DNA of 24,343 nt, from assembly GCA_049965455.1 (NCBI GenBank), contig JBMFWH010000018.1, positions 1 through 24,343 on the forward strand, given 5' to 3'. How positions within the stretch are numbered: the first letter of the stretch is position 1; every line of letters begins with the position of its first letter. Positions 7,543 through 13,914 of the stretch are shown here, in pieces. The notes under the pieces were generated by a model. The model ran no database searches. It was not told the DNA's origin and worked only from the letters and a program-made list of their open reading frames with translations. The DNA comes from JAVRLB01 sp049965455. GTDB lineage: Archaea > Thermoplasmatota > Thermoplasmata > Thermoplasmatales > ARK-15. Made by a program: the position numbers and the translations under genes.

Positions 7543-7871
7543 ATATATGCACAGGAAACGATACTAAAACCTTCACAATAAACCCTCGAATATCTTAATC
7601 AAGCCAATATCCCTAAATCTCATGGTTTTTTATAGGCATTTGATTTGAACCAGTTTCTAAATATTTGCGGGATGATACTTGATAATAATTAGATTATAAC
7701 AGATTATTGACAGCTACAAAAAAGACTATGCCAGAAATTGGTGCTTTGATACTTTTTTATTTTTAGGTTTCATAGTACATATCTTTTCAATTGTTTTTAT
7801 GAATTATTTGAATATTAACACAAGAGTGATATTATAAAAACATGTATTATAAATAGAAAATTTAGTGATAA
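7543..7871. other. Gene-free stretch with eroded tail of the surface protein and a lone element end
   Basis: The first 80 or so bases resemble the region at 19111-19270 encoding the Pro/Gln tail of the 16428 protein, but are interrupted by stops. An exact CTATGCCAGAAA, the terminal 12-mer of the CTATG element family, lies at 7726-7737 without a convincing partner end. Nothing else was recognised. Confidence 0.45.
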
Positions 7872-8795
7872 TTAATCAGACTCTCTCAGTTTCTGGCCAG
7901 CCAGAAACCAGATCATCGAAGCTATGGATCCGGCGGCAGGGATTACTGCCGCAAAATTGATGAACCCATGGATCATGCCTTTTGCTCTTATTCCAGTAAC
8001 CGGAACTCCGGCATCATAGAGCCTGGCAATATACATTTCACCCTGATCTCTCAACGGATCATGCTCGGCAGTGATGATTATTGCTTCAGGCAGGTTTTTC
8101 AGATCTTCGGCAAGGATGGGTGACATATATATGTTTAAAAGGTCCTGATCCGAGCTAAGATACATCTTGTTGAACCAGTACATCTGCTTTCGAGTCAGAA
8201 AATAGCCCTCGCCATACTCTCGCAAAGACTCTGAAAACAGGTCCGGGCCGAGCACAGGATAGAACATGACCTGCAGCTTGGGCACCGGCATATTGCAGTT
8301 TCTAGCTCTCAAGCACGCTGCCGCAGCAAGGTTACCTCCTGCGCTGTCTCCGGCAATAGCAATTCTGGCAGGGTCTATGCCCAGCAATCTGCAGTTGTCT
8401 CGAGCCCACACATATGATTCGTAAGTATCATCTATCGCGGCAGGAAACTTGTGCTCAGGAGCAAGTCTGTAGTCTACCGCTAAAACTTTGCAGCCTGATA
8501 TGTTTGCAGCAGTTCTGCAAATGCTATCAAATGCGTCAACATTTCCGAACGCGAATCCGCCACCATGCAGGTATATGATCAGCGCGTCAAACTTGTTGTC
8601 AGGCTCGTATAATCTGCACGATACCTTGATGCCATGGTGCTCAAAGTTCAGATCTCGCACTACCTTGACAGGCTCGCTTTTTTGAAGAAACGGGTTCTGG
8701 TTCATCAGCGTTCTAAGCTCTTCAATACTCATCTCGCTGAAATCTGGAAACTTTAACAATTCTAACAATTTTCTGGCACTTGGATCAACTGCCAT
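7872..8795 (-). CDS. Alpha/beta-hydrolase esterase, hormone-sensitive lipase (family IV) type
   Basis: A 307-aa cytoplasmic carboxylesterase, probably acting on short-chain acyl esters. All hallmarks are present (numbering from 8795): oxyanion motif HGGGFAFG at 77-84, DYRLAPEHKFPAA, nucleophile S151 in GDSAGGN, acid D246 in AEHDPLRDQGE and H276 in MIHGF. The frame is open to ATG 8810, but a TATA box at 8816-8826 is 26 nt before ATG 8795, and the family usually begins close to MAVDPSARKLLELL, so 8795 is preferred. It lies 36 bp after the photolyase remnant on the same strand, but is transcribed from its own promoter. The true substrate cannot be read from the sequence. Confidence 0.92.
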   Translation of the reverse strand: MAVDPSARKLLELLKFPDFSEMSIEELRTLMNQNPFLQKSEPVKVVRDLNFEHHGIKVSCRLYEPDNKFDALIIYLHGGGFAFGNVDAFDSICRTAANISGCKVLAVDYRLAPEHKFPAAIDDTYESYVWARDNCRLLGIDPARIAIAGDSAGGNLAAAACLRARNCNMPVPKLQVMFYPVLGPDLFSESLREYGEGYFLTRKQMYWFNKMYLSSDQDLLNIYMSPILAEDLKNLPEAIIITAEHDPLRDQGEMYIARLYDAGVPVTGIRAKGMIHGFINFAAVIPAAGSIASMIWFLAGQKLRESD

Positions 8796-8815
8796 GCTTG
8801 AAAACATCATTTTAT

Positions 8816-8826
8816 GTTATATAAAC
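8816..8826 (-). promoter_or_regulatory. TATA box of the esterase gene
   Basis: Complement reads GTTTATATAAC. Its centre is 26 nt before ATG 8795 but only 11 nt before ATG 8810, so it excludes the upstream start. Confidence 0.6.
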
Positions 8827-8831
8827 ATTTT

Positions 8832-10087
8832 TCAATATTTTATTGCATTCTTGATTTTTTCACAATCTTGAGCTCTGGGCATGTACTTTTTCACATATGC
8901 ACAGTCAGTGTCATATTTTTTCTGCTGCAGCCAGGGATTCAGTTTTCTGTATCTATCCTTCGGATCCACGCCGGTTCCTGCAACCCACTGCCAGTTTCCG
9001 TTGTTTAGGCTTGTATCATAATCTTTCAGCTTGGTGGCAAAATATTTCTCACCCATTCTCCAGTCCATTTCTAGATTCTTTATCAGGTATGAGGCCACAA
9101 CCATCCTTACACGATTATGTATGAACCCCTCTGCGTTCAGCTGCCTCATTCCTGCATCCACGATAGGCACTCCGGTCCTTCCTTCTGTCCATCTCCTGAA
9201 TTTTACAGGATCATGGCTTCAGTTATGAGCATAACTCGCAAAATCCTTTTCGAACACATATGGAAAATGAAAGGCGATATACATGAAAAAATCATGTCAG
9301 TACGATTGCATGATAAACTCAGCCATCTTGTTGTGCATGGCTCTCCAGTACACTTCTCTTACTGACACAGTACCGAATTTCAGGTGCGGAGACAGCATTG
9401 AAGTCTTGTTCAAAATCGGATAATCTTTAAAAACAGCATAATCTTTGAGCAGATCCAGCCTTTCAACTAGCCTCAGGGCGTTAACTCTTGTTGCGGCCGG
9501 ATCGGAGTTCAGACTTTTCAATGATACTTGCAATAATGCTGGCAGCTCTGAAAGGTCGAAAAAATGATTTTCAGGATGCTTGCAATGCTCCGGATCTCGC
9601 ATAACATGCTTCAAAGCTTCTCTGTAAAACTGCGAAAATACTCGGTACGGTGTCTGATGCTTGGTTAATATCGAGCGTGGATTTGTAAGCATATAATCTG
9701 CACATTTTATAAAAGATATTCCCTTTTCGTTCAGGTTTTTGCCAATGTTCAGATCCCGGACTATTGAAAAAGGAGTGTAATCTTCATTGACAAATACTGC
9801 ATCCGCTCTGTTTAAAGCTGCAAACTCCGGTATCTCATGCACTGCAATGCCTTTTATGATGCACAGTTTTGATCATGCTTTATGTAGCTGTGCATACAGG
9901 TCTTTTAAAACGCTCCAACCATGAACCGGGCCGAATTTTCACCTATATATTCCTTATTTTCAACCTGCCTGGTGTCCATGGACAAATAGCGGGATTACGT
10001 TTTCAGAGTTTTGCAGTGCTTCTGTAAGTTCTGTATTGTCTGCCAATCTCTTCTGAACACAAAAATAGATGTATTGAATTTTTTCAT
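8832..10087 (-). pseudogene. Degraded DNA photolyase (deoxyribodipyrimidine photolyase)
   Basis: The original enzyme used FAD and blue light to split UV-induced pyrimidine dimers. The remnant covers the whole length (about 418 codons). It starts MKKFNTSIFVFRRD at 10087, then shows at least three frame changes and extra stops between about 10045 and 9845. A long intact piece (9842-9300) and the C-terminal FAD-binding part (9170-8832; GRTGVPIVDAGMRQLNAEGF, NNGNWQWVAGTG) follow. Between these two pieces the frame is preserved, and the only interruptions are TGA at 9299-9297 (SY*HDFF, family YWRDFF) and at 9221-9219 (N*SHDP, family W then xxxP). Both occupy positions where photolyases have Trp. 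Given the N-terminal damage, this is best read as a pseudogene. Open pieces visible to a gene finder are 9297-9842 and 8832-9170. Confidence 0.88.
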
Positions 10088-10090
10088 GTA

Positions 10091-10104
10091 ATAAAAAAAG
10101 AAAA
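10091..10104 (-). terminator. T-rich terminator after icd
   Basis: On the minus strand the icd stop is followed at once by TTTTCTTTTTTTAT, a typical archaeal T-run terminator. Confidence 0.45.
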
Positions 10105-11328
10105 TTAGAGTTTTAATAATTTTTCAAGGTTCTTTTTCACAGCGTCGATAAACTCTTCTGAATTAACCACTGCATTTACGGGTGGTTCTGCGATCTTTGC
10201 AACGTCCTGGGTCATGATCTTGTCTGTTTCTATAGTTTTGATAAGCGCCTTTTCCAGAGTCTCTGCAAAATTAACAAGATCTTTCAGGCCATCAATCTCG
10301 CCTCTTCTCTTAAGCCCTCGAGTCCAAGCGAATATCAGTGCTGTCGGATTCGAAGACACTTTCTCGCCTTTCATATACTTGTAATAATGTCTCTGCACAG
10401 TTCCATGCGCTGCCTCAGACAGATAATATCCTTCTGGCGATAATAGCTCTGAAGTCATGAGCGCAAGTGTTCCTACGTACGCAGTGGACACAAAGTCTGA
10501 AAATACGTCTCCATCATAGTTTTTGCAGGCCCATATAAATCCGCCCTCAGATCTGACCACTCTTGCAACCGCATCGTCGATAAGGTAATAATTGTACGTG
10601 ATGCCCGCCTTGTTCAGTGCATCCTTGAACTCTTTCTCATATACCTGATTGAATATCTCTTTGAATCTTGCATCATAAAATTTGGAAATCGTATCCTTGG
10701 TTGCAAACCAGAGGTCCAGCTTGCTCATCAGCGCATATCTGAACGAAGCTCTTGCAAATCCTTCTATGGACTTGTCTATGTTGTACACTCCTTGCAACAC
10801 ACCAGAACCGCTGAACTTTGGATACTGCACTTTTTTCTCTTTTCCGCTTGCAGACTTGAATGTAATCTCGGCAGTTCCCGGCTCGTCAAATCTCATGCCC
10901 ACGCCATCGTAAATATCTCCGAATGCATGTCTTGCCACCACGATCGGTTTTTTCCAGAATCGTACAGCTGGCTGTATGTTGCTCATCGTTATCGGAGCCC
11001 TGAAAACTGTGCCGTCCAGTATTTTTCTGATCGTGCCGTTTGGACTGGGCCACTCTTTTTTCAGGTTGAATTCTTTCACTCTCTCAGCATTGGGTGTAAT
11101 AGTAGCACATTTGATGCCTACACCCCACTTTTTAACGGCTTCTGCTGATTTAAAAGTGACTTCATCATTTGTTTTGTCTCTGTTCAAGACATGAAGATCA
11201 TAATAATCGATTTTCAGATCCACATACGGTTCAAGAAGTTTCTCTTTGACCCAGGCCCACAGGACCCTGGTCATTTCATCTCCGTCCATCTCAACAACAG
11301 GTTTATCCATAGATATCTTATTTTTCAT
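10105..11328 (-). CDS. icd: NADP-dependent isocitrate dehydrogenase, eukaryote-like type
   Basis: A 407-aa cytoplasmic enzyme of the TCA cycle converting isocitrate to 2-oxoglutarate and CO2. It aligns along its full length with the cytosolic animal enzyme as I know it. Isocitrate-binding residues are S95/N97/R101 in SPNGTIR, R110 and R133. Y140 and K211 are catalytic. D251, D274 and D278 are metal ligands. R313-H314 in HGTVQRHYY corresponds to the pair that binds the 2'-phosphate of NADP, so NADP rather than NAD is expected. The start has a strong ribosome site GGTGATC two bases before the ATG. The more common prokaryotic type I enzyme is quite different in sequence. No other TCA gene is adjacent. 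Confidence 0.95.
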   Translation of the reverse strand: MKNKISMDKPVVEMDGDEMTRVLWAWVKEKLLEPYVDLKIDYYDLHVLNRDKTNDEVTFKSAEAVKKWGVGIKCATITPNAERVKEFNLKKEWPSPNGTIRKILDGTVFRAPITMSNIQPAVRFWKKPIVVARHAFGDIYDGVGMRFDEPGTAEITFKSASGKEKKVQYPKFSGSGVLQGVYNIDKSIEGFARASFRYALMSKLDLWFATKDTISKFYDARFKEIFNQVYEKEFKDALNKAGITYNYYLIDDAVARVVRSEGGFIWACKNYDGDVFSDFVSTAYVGTLALMTSELLSPEGYYLSEAAHGTVQRHYYKYMKGEKVSSNPTALIFAWTRGLKRRGEIDGLKDLVNFAETLEKALIKTIETDKIMTQDVAKIAEPPVNAVVNSEEFIDAVKKNLEKLLKL

Positions 11329-11330
11329 CG

Positions 11331-11337
11331 GATCACC
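11331..11337 (-). promoter_or_regulatory. Strong Shine-Dalgarno site of icd
   Basis: Complement reads GGTGATC, matching the expected 3' end of archaeal 16S rRNA. It fixes ATG 11328 as the start. The likely TATA element TATTTTATTAATA is at 11358-11370, giving a leader of about 10 nt; the nearer TTATATAA (11344-11351) is too close. Confidence 0.55.
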
Positions 11338-11521
11338 AATACCTTATATAACAAGGATATTAATAAAATATTATGATTCCCTCTATGTTTCTATTATTAA
11401 TTTTTTAAGTTTATGTCCAAAAACCGGCACTTTTTTCAGACTTACTGATAAAAAATAAATTATGTTATAGATTCCTCGAGATAAGTACTTGCGCGAATAC
11501 GTTTAAAAATTACAGGTATTT

Positions 11522-11572
11522 AGTAGTAATAAAAATATAGATATCCAGAACCATATCTATTGACGGTTCTGG
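11522..11572 (-). terminator. Stem-loop plus T-rich terminator after amt
   Basis: A perfect 8-bp stem, CCAGAACC (11545-11552) with GGTTCTGG (11565-11572) and a 12-nt loop, lies just beyond the amt stop. On the minus strand it is followed by a T-rich tract through 11522. It looks like an intrinsic terminator with a hairpin, which archaea do not usually require. Confidence 0.55.
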
Positions 11573-11583
11573 AATGTTCATGC

Positions 11584-13008
11584 TCATTTTTTTGGTACGG
11601 TTTTATCAAACCCCTCCTCATCTTTCTGCTCATCCTGAAAATCTATCCATTCAATATCCTTTTTAGGCGCTAAATTCAGGACCGGGGCAGTAAACTTAAT
11701 TTTTTCAGGAGCCTTTTCAGAAACTGTTATCCCGTGAATAGCCTTGCTAATTATCCAGATTGTTGCAAATGAGAGTGCAAACACTGCAACTAATACTATT
11801 ACCAGTCCAAATTCCTCTATTCCTAACTGTTTAAGCGCCATAATCCCGCCTCCGAAAAGAAGCCCGTTCGGAAGATTGCTGTTGCCTGACGCGGTTGCAA
11901 ATGGAGTTTGCGTGAAAAACGCGATCATCGTCAATCCAAACGCACCGCCAAGAAAATGGCTTGGAAACAAGCCTACAGGATCTGTGAACCACTTGAATCT
12001 AGAAAAGAACTTTTCTCCTGCTAGAAACAATGGTCCGCCGATCAGTCCAAGTATAAAAGCACTGCCAGGACTAACAAATCCTGCAAGTGGAGTGATTATT
12101 ATGAGCCCCATCAATATTCCATTTACAGCATAAAGCAATCCAGGATTCTCTTTTGTCTGCAGATACCTGAAAAACATTACTGAAATAAATGATGCAGAAG
12201 CTGCTAAAAACGTGGTAATTACAACCACGAGAACGTCGCTGTTAAATGCCAGGACGCTGCCAGTATTAAAGCCAAACCATCCGACCCATAGCAACAATAT
12301 TGAGAGGGTAAGCCACCCGGCACTGACTTTGATTTTAACCTGAGGACTCTCTTTTAATCCTCTGGCTTTCTCTTCTCTCCAAATCTGGTATACAATTGCA
12401 AGCCCTGCCACTCCTGCTGCTGCATGAACTACCAGTCCTCCAGCAAAGTCTCGCATACCCATTAAATACAACCATCCTGACGGGTTCCAGATCCATGCTG
12501 CTGGCAGGTTCCAGATAATTGTAAAGTATACCACCGAGAAAATAAACAGCGCTGAAAACTTGATTTTTTTCAATGCTATGACAGATACAAGCGCAAATGT
12601 TACAGATGCAGAAGCTGCTTCAAACAGAAAATAGGTGCCGGTTGTAAGTCCGGTTCCAAAATAGGAAGAACCCGTAGACCACCATATTCCTGAAAGTAAC
12701 CCTGATACACTGCCTGAAAAACCTCCAAGCAGAAATCCGGGTCCATACAACGGGTTTCCAATAATTCCACCAATAGTTGGCGCAAAGGCAGTATTGAACC
12801 CTACAATAGCCATTACGAATATTGCAGTTCCAGTTATCGTAATAGTCTTGATCAGGCTTTCTGTATATTCTAAGCCAAGTTCTCCGATTTCCAAAAAACC
12901 AACTGATATTGTCATAACAAATACCAGCAAAGCTGCAATAACAACCCACAGATTGTTTGCGAGATATTTATAATTGCTCAAAATGTTTACCACTACATTT
13001 GGAATCAT
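11584..13008 (-). CDS. amt: Ammonium transporter, Amt/MEP/Rh family
   Basis: A 474-aa membrane protein with about eleven transmembrane helices that conducts NH4+/NH3 into the cell. Family landmarks are visible: D187 in MRDFAGGLVVHAAAG with pore histidine H195, WFGFNTGS in the middle, TPLAGFVSPGSA, and the second pore histidine H351 in DPVGLFPSHFLGG. The twin-His pair points to a functional channel. A charged cytoplasmic C terminus of about 50 residues follows the last helix. No glnK/PII gene, the usual partner of amt, is adjacent: icd lies downstream and an insertion hotspot upstream. The nearest mobile element begins 56 bp before the start codon. Confidence 0.94.
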   Translation of the reverse strand: MIPNVVVNILSNYKYLANNLWVVIAALLVFVMTISVGFLEIGELGLEYTESLIKTITITGTAIFVMAIVGFNTAFAPTIGGIIGNPLYGPGFLLGGFSGSVSGLLSGIWWSTGSSYFGTGLTTGTYFLFEAASASVTFALVSVIALKKIKFSALFIFSVVYFTIIWNLPAAWIWNPSGWLYLMGMRDFAGGLVVHAAAGVAGLAIVYQIWREEKARGLKESPQVKIKVSAGWLTLSILLLWVGWFGFNTGSVLAFNSDVLVVVITTFLAASASFISVMFFRYLQTKENPGLLYAVNGILMGLIIITPLAGFVSPGSAFILGLIGGPLFLAGEKFFSRFKWFTDPVGLFPSHFLGGAFGLTMIAFFTQTPFATASGNSNLPNGLLFGGGIMALKQLGIEEFGLVIVLVAVFALSFATIWIISKAIHGITVSEKAPEKIKFTAPVLNLAPKKDIEWIDFQDEQKDEEGFDKTVPKK

Positions 13009-13055
13009 ATAAATTTCACTGCCCCTTAAATTATGATGTGTTATTTTAACTTTTA

Positions 13056-13063
13056 TGACAAGT
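13056..13063. repeat. 8-bp target copy TGACAAGT (1 of 3)
   Basis: The same octamer recurs at 13243-13250 and 13447-13454, exactly bounding elements A and B. Confidence 0.8.
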
Positions 13064-13242
13064 CTATGGCGGAAATAAAGCGTTAGATTTTAACAATATT
13101 TTTTAATGAAAACACCCTAATATATGCATTTGTTTGGCAATCTTTTTCATGTTGTATATACATAACACAAAAAAGTGTTGAAGAAACACGTGCTATCTTA
13201 ATAAAACAACAAAAAAGATCCAACCGTCAATTTCCGTCATAG
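13064..13242. mobile_element. MITE-like element A (CTATG family, divergent interior)
   Basis: A 179-bp element. The left end CTATGGCGGAAATAAAGCGT pairs as an inverted repeat with the right end closing in TTTCCGTCATAG (17 of 23 positions). The interior differs from elements B and E and holds a small hairpin AACAC/GTGTT near 13164-13180. It has no coding capacity. TGACAAGT lies directly at both borders. The element sits just upstream of the amt promoter region. Confidence 0.8.
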
Positions 13243-13250
13243 TGACAAGT
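13243..13250. repeat. 8-bp target copy TGACAAGT (2 of 3), between A and B
   Basis: It forms the core of a palindromic junction: TTTCCGTCATAG on its left and CTATGCCAGAAA on its right are inverted repeats at 10 of 12 positions. Confidence 0.8.
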
Positions 13251-13446
13251 CTATGCCAGAAACAAACCGGTAGACCACCTTAATATAATCATAAGTAAAA
13301 AGTATCGGGGGAAATAGTTGATTTCCAAGATATTAAAAGTGTAGAAGGTATATACTTTTTAAAGAAAAACTATCACAAATGTCATGTAGTAAATAATAAA
13401 ACTGCAAGGAAATAGCGATCGATTTAACGTTTTATTTCTGTCATAG
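13251..13446. mobile_element. MITE-like element B (CTATG family)
   Basis: A 196-bp element aligning end to end with element E at 5568-5760. Ends CTATGCCAGAAACAAACC and TTTATTTCTGTCATAG are inverted repeats at 18 of 23 positions. It shares the internal palindrome TTAAAAGT...ACTTTTTAA. It is bounded by TGACAAGT on both sides and abuts element A through one shared copy. Confidence 0.88.
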
Positions 13447-13454
13447 TGACAAGT
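13447..13454. repeat. 8-bp target copy TGACAAGT (3 of 3)
   Basis: Right border of element B, followed by apparently unique sequence. Confidence 0.8.
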
Positions 13455-13525
13455 TTTTGTGAATCTTAATTTCTCAGCCAGAAAAGCTAAAACGGTCCTG
13501 AACTTAGCTGCAAGAAACATAAAAA

Positions 13526-13533
13526 AACATTAG
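13526..13533. repeat. 8-bp target copy AACATTAG (1 of 3)
   Basis: It recurs at 13708-13715 and 13871-13878, bounding elements C and D. Confidence 0.8.
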
Positions 13534-13707
13534 GTAACTGGTCACGATTATGAAGTGGCGATATGACAGAAAGTGCCTTTAATACAATATTTTTTTAATT
13601 TATTATTATTACAAAATAAAATATATTATCTATCCTTTAAATACAGTGAAAATTACGCATAATACTAACTTTTATGAACACTTAACTTCAGAATCGTGAC
13701 CTATTAC
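13534..13707. mobile_element. MITE-like element C (GTAAC family)
   Basis: A 174-bp element. The left end GTAACTGGTCACGATTATG and the right end closing in CGTGACCTATTAC are inverted repeats at 20 of 23 positions. It aligns along its length with element F (97-266). Perfect AACATTAG copies lie at both borders. It has no coding capacity. Confidence 0.88.
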
Positions 13708-13715
13708 AACATTAG
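13708..13715. repeat. 8-bp target copy AACATTAG (2 of 3), between C and D
   Basis: A single shared octamer separates two elements with unrelated terminal repeats. Confidence 0.8.
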
Positions 13716-13870
13716 GGTCCTGTCAAATCTTCGTTGATAAATACGTATTATTTCATTTTGTCGAAGGCATAGCTTTTATATGGATCATCTAATTTAAATC
13801 GTTTTCGAAATATGCTATGTATGATGATGGATGCTCTTTTTAATATTTTCAACGAAGAAATGACAATCTC
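13716..13870. mobile_element. MITE-like element D (TGTCA..TCTTCGTTGA family)
   Basis: A 155-bp element. The left end GGTCCTGTCAAATCTTCGTT and the right end (13849-13870, closing ATGACAATCTC) are inverted repeats at 16 of 22 positions, with a perfect 10-bp core TCTTCGTTGA. AACATTAG lies at both borders. This is the only copy in the window. It is unrelated in sequence to elements A, B, C, E and F. The right border is 36 bp before the next start codon. Confidence 0.75.
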
Positions 13871-13878
13871 AACATTAG
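13871..13878. repeat. 8-bp target copy AACATTAG (3 of 3)
   Basis: Right border of element D; the promoter of the 13915 gene begins a few bases further on. Confidence 0.8.
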
Positions 13879-13885
13879 AAAAGAG

Positions 13886-13893
13886 TTAAATAT
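13886..13893 (+). promoter_or_regulatory. TATA-like element of the 13915 gene
   Basis: TTAAATAT, centred about 26 nt before the GTG at 13915. A second candidate, TATTTAATAA (13901-13910), would instead suit the ATG at 13939. Confidence 0.4.
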
Positions 13894-13914
13894 GACAAAG
13901 TATTTAATAAGTAC

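Noticed and set aside
9117..9365. Plus-strand frame across the photolyase gap
   Set aside because: The complementary strand still reads as photolyase sequence through this gap.
8832..9842. A functional photolyase with TGA read as tryptophan
   Set aside because: The N-terminal region (9845-10045) also carries several frameshifts and other stops, and neighbouring genes end normally at TGA, so a pseudogene is simpler. The coincidence is kept as a finding.
13056..13878. CRISPR-like array (short repeats with spacers)
   Set aside because: The repeats are 8 bp and the intervening segments are 155-196 bp with terminal inverted repeats; no cas gene is present.
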